Shown here: piece by piece, positions 1-7,603 of the stretch
Layout: every line of letters starts with the position of its first letter
Numbering within the stretch: the stretch's first letter is position 1
From: Paenibacillus methanolicus
Lineage (GTDB): Bacteria; Bacillota; Bacilli; Paenibacillales; Paenibacillaceae
Assembly (NCBI RefSeq): GCF_008124765.1
Contig: NZ_VNHS01000009.1
Span: forward strand, 1 to 64,000
Length of the DNA: 64,000 bases
Direction: 5' to 3'
Notes under the pieces: model-generated
Seen by the model: only the letters and a program-made list of their open reading frames with translations
What the model was told of the DNA's origin: nothing
The model's database searches: none
Program-made: the position numbers and the translations under genes

Positions 1-19
1 TCGATCGCCCCATGATTAT

Positions 20-94
20 TGGGGATTAGCCAAGCGGTAAGGCAACGGACTTTGACTCCGTCATGCCAAGGTTCGAATCCTTGATCCCCAGCCA
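20..94 (+). tRNA. tRNA-Gln (UUG)
   Basis: Folds as a complete cloverleaf. The acceptor arm TGGGGAT pairs with ATCCCCA, the anticodon loop is CTTTGAC (anticodon TTG), the T arm contains GGTTCGAATCC, and CCA is encoded at the 3' end. It is the first of five tRNAs spaced 5 to 15 bases apart, so probably part of one transcript whose upstream part lies outside the window. Confidence 0.96.
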
Positions 95-99
95 TGTTT

Positions 100-174
100 G
101 CGGAAGTGGCTCAGCGGTAGAGCATCGCCTTGCCAAGGCGAGGGTCGCGGGTTCGATTCCCGTCTTCCGCTCCA
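100..174 (+). tRNA. tRNA-Gly (GCC)
   Basis: Cloverleaf with acceptor GCGGAAG/CTTCCGC, anticodon loop TTGCCAA (GCC), T arm GGGTTCGATTCCC and an encoded CCA end. It lies five bases after tRNA-Gln. Confidence 0.96.
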
Positions 175-181
175 TTTATAC

Positions 182-255
182 GGCGCCATAGCCAAGTGGT
201 AAGGCAGAGCTCTGCAAAAGCTTTACCCCCAGTTCGAGTCTGGGTGGCGCCTCCA
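182..255 (+). tRNA. tRNA-Cys (GCA)
   Basis: Acceptor GGCGCCA pairs with TGGCGCC. The anticodon loop is CTGCAAA (GCA) and CCA is encoded. Third tRNA of the cluster. Confidence 0.95.
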
Positions 256-269
256 CCTTTTTAACACAT

Positions 270-346
270 GTGCCCTTAGCTCAGCTGGATAGAGCGTTTG
301 ACTACGAATCAAAAGGTCAGGAGTTCGAATCTCTTAGGGCACGCCA
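270..346 (+). tRNA. tRNA-Arg (ACG)
   Basis: Acceptor GTGCCCT pairs with AGGGCAC. The anticodon loop is CTACGAA (ACG, normally read as ICG), the T arm is GAGTTCGAATCTC, and CCA is encoded. Confidence 0.95.
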
Positions 347-355
347 ATTGTATAT

Positions 356-434
356 GCCGGTGTGGCGGAATGGCAGACGCGCGCGACTCAAAATCGTGAG
401 GGAAACCGTGGAGGTTCGAGTCCTCTCACCGGCA
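356..434 (+). tRNA. tRNA-Leu (CAA)
   Basis: Class II tRNA with acceptor GCCGGTG/CACCGGC, anticodon loop CTCAAAA (CAA) and a variable arm. Unlike the other four tRNAs the gene ends GGCA-TAAA, so CCA is not encoded and must be added by CCA-transferase. It is the last tRNA before the terminator and borders a compositionally different patch. Confidence 0.92.
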
Positions 435-450
435 TAAAAAGTAGTACTTG

Positions 451-487
451 AAAAGACGCTGATGGAGCACTTCCACAGCGTCTTTTT
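451..487 (+). terminator. Rho-independent terminator of tRNA cluster
   Basis: Inverted repeat AAAAGACGCTG ... CAGCGTCTTTTT with a 14-nt loop, ending in a T-run, 17 bases after tRNA-Leu. Confidence 0.9.
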
Positions 488-711
488 CTGTATTCAAAAA
501 TTCGTCTCAGTTTATTCTCACTTTAGCACGGAAGCTGCTAATGACTTATAATTGTTCCGTAGCAAAGATCAACTATTACCGTCATGAACGAAGCTGAAGA
601 GGGACAGTTACAGACAATTTAGTTGGGGATTTTAAGCGTATGGCATTTACATCCGCACCAGATATGTTACTATGAAGGTGAATCTATACTTGGTGCATGG
701 AGTTGGTTAAG

Positions 712-1077
712 ATGCCAAATAAAGAGACTGTAAGTAGTGTAATCCGCGATTTAATAAAAAAGGAAGAAACACCTCGTGCTATCCTAAAAAAGAACGTCAG
801 ATTTTCTGTTACACTGACAGCATTACAAAATAAACGGCTTGAAATTCTTGCAGGAAAGATTGAGACGACAAAACAGGACTTGATATCCAAGGTGCTAGAT
901 GCAGCAATGGTAGAACTTGAGGATCAATTGGGGCTTATTGATATGAGCCATATGGATTCTCTCGGACTGACCACCTACCAATACCAATCGAGGTACGTTA
1001 GGGAAATTATTGAAGCTCTTGGCATCAGTGAGGGAGACTGGGATGATATTATTGATAAAGACTGGAATAGGCTATGA
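712..1077 (+). CDS. Ribbon-helix-helix domain protein, function unknown
   Basis: Predicted 121-aa protein. Its middle part has the shape of a ribbon-helix-helix DNA-binding fold: a short strand (VRFSVTLT), a helix (QNKRLEILAGK), then TTKQDLISKVLDAAM as the second helix. Such domains are typical of small repressors and antitoxins. The C-terminal third is acidic and ends GDWDDIIDKDWNRL. I chose ATG 712 because GGAG lies nine bases upstream; ATG 697 is in frame but has no good ribosome site. No toxin-like partner follows, since the next 400 bases have no convincing ORF. The gene is AT-richer than the window average, which fits recent acquisition next to a tRNA cluster. A role as repressor or antitoxin is inference. 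Confidence 0.65.
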   Translation: MPNKETVSSVIRDLIKKEETPRAILKKNVRFSVTLTALQNKRLEILAGKIETTKQDLISKVLDAAMVELEDQLGLIDMSHMDSLGLTTYQYQSRYVREIIEALGISEGDWDDIIDKDWNRL

Positions 1078-1488
1078 AAGAGATGACAGGACGTGCAGCG
1101 TATAGCATTCGAAATGCTCACTACCGCGCAGCACAATCGCCACGTATCCTTCTAATTGCACCCTAACCTTTTCACTACTCCACGCGGGGCTTTCGCGTAG
1201 CAGGTCGAAGGGGATGAGACGAGCATTGGTGTGATAGATCCGAACTGGGGCACGTGGCGGCAACAATCAGTACGTTCGAAGTTATCTCGCTGGTCGCCAA
1301 TCAATAGCCCTAATTGCACCTTTGTAAGTAGGGTTGACCGCGCAATGCCTTATAAATAGCTATCGTGAGCTTTCGTGGTAGGGCGAAAGCTGAGAAAGAC
1401 GCTAACGTAGATAATGCGACTTTATATGAAGAGAGAATGAAGGGTGCGCGCTATAAAGACAAAGCTGCGCTAAGGGAGACAACGGGTC
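1078..1488. other. Non-coding stretch upstream of agr-like operon
   Basis: No convincing ORF. It contains a direct repeat CTAATTGCACC (1152-1162 and 1310-1320) and a perfect 8-bp inverted repeat at 1368-1391. The last 100 bases must hold the promoter of the agr-like operon, but I see no clean -35/-10 pair. Confidence 0.6.
1368..1391 (+). promoter_or_regulatory. Inverted repeat upstream of agr-like operon
   Basis: AGCTTTCG and CGAAAGCT are perfect 8-bp arms separated by eight bases, about 100 bp upstream of the first gene of the quorum-sensing operon. There is no following T-run, so it is more likely an operator or 5'-leader hairpin than a terminator. Confidence 0.4.
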
Positions 1489-2154
1489 ATGGACTATGTC
1501 CTATTTGTTATTGGGGCGACGATTGAGTATTTCTCGTTATTCATTTTTATGTTAACTCTGTTTCGCTTTCGAATTAAAAAGCGTATTGTTCACGCGGCGC
1601 TAGTGTCGCTATTGATGAGCCAGGTATCGTATTTTACGCGAATTGATCCGGATATCGGCTCTATGTCATCGTTTTTGCAAATCGCTCTTTCCATCGTTGT
1701 CTTGTGCATAATATTTCGTACACCAATCCGTTGGTCGGTGGTGATGAATTTTGCGTCGGCGATTTTTGGCTTTGCCGTACAGGGAATTCTACTGCTGGTT
1801 CTATGGTTCGGTATGGGGCTGACACTCGAGACCGTTCAAAGTGATCGATTAACCGGAGCGGCTGCTCAGATCGCATCTTCAGTATTGTTTCTGGCCGCCA
1901 GTAGAACGGTTGTAACATTTAATCTTGGTTTCAACTACGTACCAATTGATGTCCGTTCGTATGAGCGAGTAACAAGGTCGAGTGCAATCATCATTTCGTC
2001 AGTCTCCGTAGCCATGGTCGCTGCGTGCATTACGGCCTATATGTTCCGAAATGATGTACAGGATTACTTTTTTATCGCGTTAGGCATTTTTGTTCTTACA
2101 CTTCCGCTTTTCCTGTACTATTCGTTCCGGAAGGATGAGGAAGATGTTCGATAG
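1489..2154 (+). CDS. Multi-pass membrane protein of agr-like operon (AgrC sensor-like, no kinase)
   Basis: 221-aa hydrophobic protein with about six or seven membrane segments, starting within the first 25 residues and ending in a short charged tail (FRKDEEDVR). It is the first gene of a four-gene operon with agrB, agrD and a LytTR gene. Its stop overlaps the agrB start by about 11 bases. Position and topology resemble the membrane sensor half of AgrC-type receptors, but no H-box or ATPase domain follows. It may sense the peptide, help export it, or give immunity; the sequence does not decide. A GGGAG ribosome site lies about 11 bases before the ATG. Confidence 0.6.
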   Translation: MDYVLFVIGATIEYFSLFIFMLTLFRFRIKKRIVHAALVSLLMSQVSYFTRIDPDIGSMSSFLQIALSIVVLCIIFRTPIRWSVVMNFASAIFGFAVQGILLLVLWFGMGLTLETVQSDRLTGAAAQIASSVLFLAASRTVVTFNLGFNYVPIDVRSYERVTRSSAIIISSVSVAMVAACITAYMFRNDVQDYFFIALGIFVLTLPLFLYYSFRKDEEDVR

Positions 2155-2668
2155 AGCCGGAATTGCCTTACATTCCCGAATGGTCGCCGCCAAAGTTGAT
2201 AACCCCCCCTCGGCGGACGTCTTGCGCTATTTCCTCGAGATAATCGCGAATACGGCCGGAGTTATTCTCCTATCGCTCGGAATCGGTTTATGTACGAGCC
2301 ATTTTGCGGAAACAGTATTCGTTCTTGCGGCTTTTGCTACTATACGATTTATTAGCGGCGGATACCACTTAAAAGCATCCTGGGCATGCGTAATCATTTC
2401 GACATTTATTGTGAGTGTGATCCCTTTTGTGATCGTTAGTGATTTGTTGAATTACATAATTACGGCGGGATCATTAACGGCTATGCTCGTCTGGGCGCCG
2501 GCTAATTATGACTATTACGCGAGGATATCAAAACGGTACTATCCGCTGATGAAAACCCTAGCTTGCGCGGTTGTTGCGCTCAACTTCGTAATCGTATCGG
2601 ATGTCCTGGCGATTACATACATTGTACAGGCCGCGCTTCTGTGTATTTTCGGAGGTGAACGTACATGA
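2144..2668 (+). CDS. agrB: AgrB-family accessory gene regulator (autoinducer-processing peptidase)
   Basis: 174-aa membrane cysteine protease that trims the AgrD precursor and closes the peptide macrocycle. The family's catalytic His and Cys are present as GGYH-LKASWAC, His75 and Cys82 from the chosen start, with the seven-residue spacing of staphylococcal AgrB (His77/Cys84). Four or five hydrophobic segments follow. I chose ATG 2144 because GGAAGG lies about nine bases upstream and the protein then begins like other family members; upstream in-frame starts run into the preceding gene. Its TGA overlaps the agrD ATG (ATGA), which implies translational coupling. The processing role is established for the family; the substrate here is inferred from adjacency. 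Confidence 0.9.
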   Translation: MFDRAGIALHSRMVAAKVDNPPSADVLRYFLEIIANTAGVILLSLGIGLCTSHFAETVFVLAAFATIRFISGGYHLKASWACVIISTFIVSVIPFVIVSDLLNYIITAGSLTAMLVWAPANYDYYARISKRYYPLMKTLACAVVALNFVIVSDVLAITYIVQAALLCIFGGERT

Positions 2669-2799
2669 AACAACGTTTATACAAAGTTGTGGCTGCAGTT
2701 GCGATCGGCGTAACGTCTCTATTCTCGCTCACGGGCTCGTATCTTTGGATCAACCAGCCGCGCATTCCGGATGAATTAGCGAAAAAGGAAGTGGTCTAA
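2665..2799 (+). CDS. agrD: AgrD-type cyclic lactone autoinducer precursor peptide (44 aa)
   Basis: Short gene preceded by GGAGGTG inside the end of agrB. The peptide has the AgrD plan: an amphipathic/hydrophobic N-terminal leader (MKQRLYKVVAAVAIGV), a core ending SYLWI, and a charged recognition tail NQPRIPDELAKKEVV that matches the conserved xQPxxPxEL pattern of the family. By alignment on this tail, the residue four before the cleavage point, normally Cys, is Ser29 (codon TCG). AgrB would therefore form an ester (lactone) ring, as known for Staphylococcus intermedius, instead of a thiolactone. Predicted ring: Ser-Tyr-Leu-Trp-Ile; the N-terminal trim site cannot be read from sequence. Confidence 0.85.
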   Translation: MKQRLYKVVAAVAIGVTSLFSLTGSYLWINQPRIPDELAKKEVV

Positions 2800-2801
2800 A
2801 C

Positions 2802-3215
2802 GTGTTACACGTCGTAAAGAGAATGGGAAGGAAAGAGTTTGAAATCGTGGCGATTGCGCTGAAAGAAATTGCGCATATCTATATCGAGGACGGCACGCTC
2901 CATTACCAGTCGCTTGACGGACAAGTCTATTCGCAGATTACGCGACTTGAGGAAATGGAACGGTTTGCGCAGATGAAGGGTTTCTGCAAGGTTGAACGCG
3001 GTTATTTGGCGCAGACCGATAAAATCGTATACTACAATCCGGAGACACATAATGCATACTACGAAGACCCGCCAGCGAGAAAGGGTGCTACGTATACGCC
3101 AATCGGCCGGCCATACGTGAAGTTGTTGGAAGAGAAGGGGATTATGTTTGCAACCAATGATTCTGTAAAAAGTAAACAAAAGTTCATACCATTCAATGCA
3201 ACGATCAAGAAATGA
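2802..3215 (+). CDS. LytTR-domain DNA-binding protein (no receiver domain)
   Basis: 137-aa protein with a LytTR DNA-binding fold over roughly residues 15-100: EIAHIYIEDGTLHYQ is the first strand pair and CKVERGYLAQTDKIVYY matches the family's 'RSyivNldkI' block. AgrA-type regulators carry this domain behind a phospho-receiver; here the receiver is missing, so control by phosphorylation is not expected. Start is GTG two bases after the agrD stop, with GGAAGTGG upstream. As the last gene of the agr-like operon it is probably the output regulator. How the peptide signal reaches it is unknown. Confidence 0.82.
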   Translation: MLHVVKRMGRKEFEIVAIALKEIAHIYIEDGTLHYQSLDGQVYSQITRLEEMERFAQMKGFCKVERGYLAQTDKIVYYNPETHNAYYEDPPARKGATYTPIGRPYVKLLEEKGIMFATNDSVKSKQKFIPFNATIKK

Positions 3216-3335
3216 AATGCACCGACATGGGTTTCGAATGTTTGCGAAAGACATTTCCGCAGTGATCATTTTTATTTCGTAAATGGTACAACCATCCCAT
3301 CCCTAACGTGAATTCAGCCAAGCCATAACTCAAGT

Positions 3336-3367
3336 GAAAAGCATCCGTAATGGAACGGGTGCTTTTT
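3336..3367 (+). terminator. Terminator of agr-like operon
   Basis: AAAAGCATCCG pairs with CGGGTGCTTTTT (one G-T pair) around a nine-base loop, about 120 bases after the LytTR gene. The A/T flanks make it usable in both directions. The rest of 3216-3569 shows no gene. Confidence 0.8.
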
Positions 3368-3569
3368 GCCGTACCTTTGAATAAGTAAATTGTAAATTTT
3401 TTGTATAATGCTCGCCTAAATATATGCGATACCACCCTGTTATCATCTAAAGCACCATTCTACCCTTAATTTGTAATGCTAGCTTACGAAATCACTCGCA
3501 CCTCATAAGCAAGGGCGGGTCACCTCTCCGCAAATGGTGTTGTGCATGGGTGTGTGGGAGGTAAGTACA

Positions 3570-3806
3570 TTATGTAATTTTATCCGTATACCGCGTATGT
3601 TTAAATAGGATACGCTCCTCTGCGTCATCGATAACGAAGAAATTATACGAGTCCCGTCCGTACCATTCTCCGTTTAATTTTACGAAAATGCCCGTGAGTT
3701 CTTCGATGAAGCCGTCACCGACCGGTAGGCCACATTTATAAGCGATAACGTATTTCCCGTCATGGGCTGCGATATGTAGTTGGGTAGCGGAATTAGCCGG
3801 TTCCAA
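3570..3806 (-). CDS. Small hypothetical protein (78 aa)
   Basis: I do not recognise this protein. It is 78 aa, soluble, without cysteine pairs beyond one Cys, and rich in aromatic and acidic residues (GEWYGRDSYNFFVIDDAEE). The start is TTG at 3806, supported by GGAGAGGTG nine bases upstream, which is why I consider it a real gene. It is transcribed towards the agr-like operon from its own promoter. Base composition resembles the AT-richer block to its left. Confidence 0.55.
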   Translation of the reverse strand: MEPANSATQLHIAAHDGKYVIAYKCGLPVGDGFIEELTGIFVKLNGEWYGRDSYNFFVIDDAEERILFKHTRYTDKIT

Positions 3807-4146
3807 GCGTATTACACCTCTCCTAAACTGTATCCGGGAATATTCGACAATTATGGCGCATTTTCCTGCATAAATCAGCGAATAAATTAAAGAAAATGAC
3901 TTTGGTATGGGAAAACCAAACGGGTAGTGACTGAATCCGTTTTATCTCGATCTACCTAACCTCAAGCTTGCTCCACCTTCGGTCCATCAAGGACTGGACC
4001 GAGGTCTAGGTGCAAAAACCGCCTGGGGTCCGTTTTGAAAACATCGCCAAACACCTAAACTATAAACATAAGCAAGGCAATGAAACAAAGCAGTGGTCAA
4101 GAACGTAATGAACAATATGAGCAAGCGGAGAGGCGGTGACAACAAT
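3807..4146. other. Intergenic region upstream of envelope-stress operon, with two dyads
   Basis: No convincing gene. Two inverted repeats are visible: TTTGGT/ACCAAA (3901-3920, 8-nt spacer) and CGGTCC/GGACCG (3980-4001, 10-nt spacer). Both lie 140-250 bases before the first stress gene and are candidates for operator or leader structures of the LiaR-type regulator. Assignment is inference. Confidence 0.45.
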
Positions 4147-4437
4147 ATGAACGGTAAAACGGCACTGGGCGTCATTCTTGTTGTGGTCGGTGGATTGATG
4201 GTTTGGAACTTTTTCGGACACGGATTGTCCGGATTAATCGGGTTCCTGATGCCTTTCATTCTGATCGGACTCGGCGCAGTCGGACTCAAGAACAACAGCA
4301 AAGTAATCGGTTCGATTTTGGTGGCGGTGGGCGCATTGATGCTGCTCCCTAAACTGATGGGGATCGTAAGCTTGCTGATCGCGGTCGGCATCATCGTATG
4401 GGGCGTATCGATGTTCAGACGCAGAAGAGAATTTTAA
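4147..4437 (+). CDS. LiaI/LiaF-like small membrane protein (DUF5668 type)
   Basis: 96-aa protein that is nearly all membrane: four short glycine-rich hydrophobic segments (GVILVVVGGLMVW, GFLMPFILIGLGAVGL, VIGSILVAVGALMLL, VSLLIAVGIIVWGV) and a basic tail RRRREF. This is the pattern of the N-terminal membrane module of LiaI/LiaF proteins. The C-terminal extracytoplasmic domain of true LiaF is missing. I chose ATG 4147 because GAGGCGGTG lies seven bases upstream; the frame is open further upstream without a good site. It opens the operon with pspA, pspC, second pspA, sensor kinase and regulator, so it may anchor PspA or restrain the kinase. Confidence 0.75.
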   Translation: MNGKTALGVILVVVGGLMVWNFFGHGLSGLIGFLMPFILIGLGAVGLKNNSKVIGSILVAVGALMLLPKLMGIVSLLIAVGIIVWGVSMFRRRREF

Positions 4438-4469
4438 TCGAACACGAAATCATTATAGGAGGGGCAAAT

Positions 4470-5168
4470 ATGAGCATCATTCGTCGAGTCCGCGATATTA
4501 CGGCCGCCACGTTGAACGAGCGGCTGGAGAAAGCGGAAGATCCGGTTAAGCTGATCGATCAGTTCCTTTGGTCGACTCGCGAGGAGATCATTAGCGCGGA
4601 GCGCTTGTATCAACAATACAGCGGCCACAGCAACCACTTGAAAATGCAATGGCTGCAGGCGGAGCAACAAAAGGAGAAGCGCGAGCAGCAAGCGCTGACG
4701 GCCCTCAAAGCGGGCGAAGAACATATGGCTCGCGTCGCGCTTCACGATAAAGCGGCTAGCGAAGAACGGGCGGCGCAGTACCGCGATTTGTATGAGCAGT
4801 CCAATACGAGTCTCGTCGAGCTGGAAGAGCAGCTTCGCGAACTGCGCAGCGAATACCAGACGGTCTATGACAAGCGCGAGTATTACTCGGCACGGATGGA
4901 ATCGCTTCGGTTGCAGCAGCGGATGAACGCCAGGTATGCAGGCCAAGGCATCCATAACCAGGGACTTGGTCAACAGCCATCCGGGATGTTCCGTCGCTTG
5001 GACGATCGCATTTCGGATATGGAACTTGAAGCGAGAAGCTTGCGTGATCTTCGCCGGTCCGGTCAAGAGTTTCTGAGCGAGGCTGGAGCTGTCCTTCAAT
5101 CCGCGATCGAACGCGAAATGGAACAGTTGAAGCGCAAATTACAGCAGGAAGGATGGAAGTCGCAATGA
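4470..5168 (+). CDS. pspA: PspA/IM30 family envelope-stress protein (first copy)
   Basis: 232-aa coiled-coil protein of the PspA/IM30/LiaH family, which forms large oligomers on the inner face of the membrane during envelope damage. The N-terminal helix SIIRRVRDITAATLNERLEKAEDP and the long charged heptad region fit; 232 aa is typical. It contains a Gln/Gly-rich insert around residue 160 (YAGQGIHNQGLGQQPSG) not seen in the second copy. ATG 4470 follows a strong AGGAGGGG. Its TGA overlaps the pspC ATG. Confidence 0.9.
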   Translation: MSIIRRVRDITAATLNERLEKAEDPVKLIDQFLWSTREEIISAERLYQQYSGHSNHLKMQWLQAEQQKEKREQQALTALKAGEEHMARVALHDKAASEERAAQYRDLYEQSNTSLVELEEQLRELRSEYQTVYDKREYYSARMESLRLQQRMNARYAGQGIHNQGLGQQPSGMFRRLDDRISDMELEARSLRDLRRSGQEFLSEAGAVLQSAIEREMEQLKRKLQQEGWKSQ

Positions 5169-5638
5169 AGAAACTGTATCGGTCGCGCCGGGACAAGAAG
5201 CTCTTCGGTCTATGCGGAGGCATTGCCGAAGCGTTGAATGTGGATGCGACATTACTGCGGATTCTTCTGATCGTACTCACCGTATTTTCGGGCGGAGCCG
5301 TTATCATCGTGTACATTCTGGCCGGTTTGGTCGTTCCGAGCGAGCCGCCTAGCTACCCTAATTTCGATCCGCGGTATGGCCATGGTCCATATAACGGTTA
5401 CCAAGGCGGTTATGGCGCAACGCCGCCGCGTCAGCCGCACAACTATGGCGGACCTTATGCCGGAACAACGCCGCCGCAGCCGGATTCTGGCGCGTTCAAC
5501 GGCGGTTGGCAAAACCCGCCGCAGGCTCAGCCTGCAGCGCATCTTGATGGCGTGATGGACGATCTGGAGAAAAAAGTATTGCGCAGAGAAATCGAAGAAC
5601 TGCGCGCTAAACTAGCCAAGTACGAGAAGGGAGAATAA
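5165..5638 (+). CDS. pspC: PspC-domain membrane protein
   Basis: 157 aa. Residues 1-60 form a PspC domain: the basic [23 protein letters not shown] motif followed by one hydrophobic membrane hairpin ([20 protein letters not shown]). A Pro/Gly/Tyr-rich linker (about residues 65-130) and a short C-terminal coiled coil ([19 protein letters not shown]) follow. The coiled coil could dock onto PspA. Start overlaps the pspA stop as ATGA; five bases separate it from the second pspA. PspC proteins sense or anchor PspA at the membrane; the partner assignment is inferred from the operon. Confidence 0.88.
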   Translation: MKKLYRSRRDKKLFGLCGGIAEALNVDATLLRILLIVLTVFSGGAVIIVYILAGLVVPSEPPSYPNFDPRYGHGPYNGYQGGYGATPPRQPHNYGGPYAGTTPPQPDSGAFNGGWQNPPQAQPAAHLDGVMDDLEKKVLRREIEELRAKLAKYEKGE

Positions 5639-5642
5639 TACA

Positions 5643-6338
5643 ATGAACATTTTCAAACGGATGAAGGACATGACGAAGGCATCGGTGCACGAACTGCTGG
5701 ATAAAATGGAAGACCCTGTGGTAATGTTAAATCAGTACTTACGCGACATGGAGGCCGAGATCCATACGGCTGAGGTAACGGTCGCGAAACAAATGGCGAA
5801 CGAGCGCCGCATGAAGCAGCGCCTGGACGAAGTTGCCCGCAATGCGGCTGACCGCCAAGCGAAAGCAGAGACGGCGATCCGTTCCGGCCAAGAAGAACTG
5901 GCGCGCAAATTGCTGGAAGAGAAGATTTATTTCGACCAAAAAACATCGGAATACCTTGAGCTGCACGGTCAAGCCAAAGGCCAAGCCGACGATCTGATGC
6001 ACCAGCTGCACACGATGAAAGACGAGTTCTACCAGCTCCGCAACAAGCGCAACGAGCTTGCGGCCCGAGCCCAAATGGCGAAAGCGAAAAAGCAAATGGC
6101 TCAAGTGACCGCGGTTCATTCCTTGGAAAGCGGCAGCGCTTCGCGCGGATTCAGCCGCATGGAAGAGAAGATTATTCAACTGGAAGCGGAAGCCGATGTT
6201 GTTCGCGTGCCATACGGCTCCACGGGCGGAAGCTCTTCGCTGCACAGCACGGTGGACGTCTCGAAGCAGCTTCAAGTGGAAGAGCAGTTGCAGGCGCTTA
6301 AATCGAAGCTGCAAAAGCCTGCTGCCGAGGAAGAATAG
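5643..6338 (+). CDS. PspA/IM30 family protein (second copy, LiaH-like)
   Basis: 231 aa, the second PspA-type coiled-coil protein of the operon. It begins [25 protein letters not shown], the conserved amphipathic membrane-binding helix of the family, and continues as a heptad-rich rod. It is clearly a paralog of the gene at 4470, not a recent duplicate, because the sequences differ along most of their length. The two copies may form mixed or alternative oligomers. GAAGGGAG is its ribosome site, overlapping the end of pspC. Confidence 0.9.
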   Translation: MNIFKRMKDMTKASVHELLDKMEDPVVMLNQYLRDMEAEIHTAEVTVAKQMANERRMKQRLDEVARNAADRQAKAETAIRSGQEELARKLLEEKIYFDQKTSEYLELHGQAKGQADDLMHQLHTMKDEFYQLRNKRNELAARAQMAKAKKQMAQVTAVHSLESGSASRGFSRMEEKIIQLEAEADVVRVPYGSTGGSSSLHSTVDVSKQLQVEEQLQALKSKLQKPAAEEE

Positions 6339-6485
6339 TCGTAGGTTTAGACATCGCTAGGTAAATCGCGGTTTTTCTGCCGGCCGGTAAGTCTGGTTAG
6401 GGGATTGCGCTACTCAAGCTAGTCTGCGAGAATTAGGCTATACGCTTATAGGAATAGCATAGAGCGATCGTCTATGGTCGACCGT

Positions 6486-6514
6486 GACAGACGTCCCACA
6501 CCGGGGCGTCTGTC
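6486..6514 (+). promoter_or_regulatory. Strong hairpin between pspA copy 2 and the sensor kinase gene
   Basis: GACAGACGTCCC pairs with GGGGCGTCTGTC around ACACC, a 12-bp stem with one G-T pair. Only two T residues follow, so it is a weak terminator at best. It may act as an mRNA stabiliser or partial terminator that lowers kinase/regulator expression relative to the psp genes. Confidence 0.5.
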
Positions 6515-6563
6515 TTCGGCTGTAGGCCGCTTACCTACATAAAATGGGAGGGCAATTAGTCGA

Positions 6564-7586
6564 ATGGCAGATCAGTCGGATCCGAATCTTAGCAAGGATC
6601 GCGCGCAGCATCGGGGAGGGCCTTCGGGGGAACGGCGAAGAGGCGGCAATATCGCGGAAACGATCATTTGGCTCCTCGTCATCTTAGGACTGCTTGTGCT
6701 GGTCTTGCAGGGCACGGGTTATATCAAGCTGTTCCAGTTCCAGAGCAAAGCCGCCGCGATCGGACTCGGATTTATCGCGGTTGCATTGGCGCTCGCCGCG
6801 GCGTACAGTTATTTGCAGGGGATTAAACTGAAGACCGCGATTCAGCGCTTGACCGAAATGCAGCTTCGCGGCAAACCGAAGCCAAACGTGACGCTTCCTC
6901 CGGTTGCGACCGATGGCTCCGAGGACGTAGGCGAACAGGAAGCGGATGACCTCTATACGGAGCAAGTTCGTTTCTCCGCGGTCATCGAAGAACGTCAGCG
7001 GCTGGCGAGAGAGCTGCATGATGCGGTGAGCCAACAGTTGTTCGCGATCTCGATGACGGCTACGGCGGTCAGCCGGACGCTGGAGAAGGATTGGGAACGC
7101 GCCAAACGCCAAGTTCAGCTAATCGAAGAAATGGCGGCCGTGGCGCAATCCGAAATGCGCGCGCTGCTGCTGCATCTTCGCCCGGTTCATTTGGACGGCA
7201 AGAATTTCGCGCAGGCGCTTCACAGCTTAGTCGATGAACTCAAACAGAAGGTTCCGATGGCGATTACGCTGGATGTCGACGATTCGATCTGCTTGGACTC
7301 GGATGCGGAGGATCACTTGTTCCGCATCGCGCAGGAAGCATTGTCTAACACGCTTCGGCATTCGAAGGCGGATCAGATGGAGATTCGGCTTCAACGGATT
7401 GACGGCGTCGCTCAGCTGATGCTGCGAGATAACGGCGTCGGCTTTGATCTGGAATCCAAAAAGCAGGCGTCATACGGGCTGTTGACGATGGAGGAACGCG
7501 TCAATGTGCTTGGGGGATCGCTTAGAATCGTGACGGAGCCGGGGGCAGGCGTGACGATCGATATTCGGGTGCCGCTCGCGGCATAG
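6564..7586 (+). CDS. liaS: LiaS-like sensor histidine kinase
   Basis: 340 aa. Two membrane segments (about 31-50 and 63-84) with almost no extracytoplasmic loop, the topology of intramembrane-sensing kinases. The dimerization/phospho-acceptor helix EERQRLARELHDAVSQQLF has His152; the ATPase domain shows the N-box around Asn262 (ALSNTLRHSKA) and the G1 motif DNGVGF (289-294). It is a HisKA_3/NarL-type kinase paired with the regulator 17 bases downstream. GGGAGGGC is the ribosome site. LiaS orthology rests on topology and operon partners. Confidence 0.9.
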   Translation: MADQSDPNLSKDRAQHRGGPSGERRRGGNIAETIIWLLVILGLLVLVLQGTGYIKLFQFQSKAAAIGLGFIAVALALAAAYSYLQGIKLKTAIQRLTEMQLRGKPKPNVTLPPVATDGSEDVGEQEADDLYTEQVRFSAVIEERQRLARELHDAVSQQLFAISMTATAVSRTLEKDWERAKRQVQLIEEMAAVAQSEMRALLLHLRPVHLDGKNFAQALHSLVDELKQKVPMAITLDVDDSICLDSDAEDHLFRIAQEALSNTLRHSKADQMEIRLQRIDGVAQLMLRDNGVGFDLESKKQASYGLLTMEERVNVLGGSLRIVTEPGAGVTIDIRVPLAA

Positions 7587-7603
7587 AAGGAGGAGCAGCT
7601 GGA

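Noticed and set aside
697-1077. Toxin-antitoxin pair based on the ribbon-helix-helix gene
   Set aside because: No plausible toxin gene lies on either side, so only the DNA-binding domain is reported.
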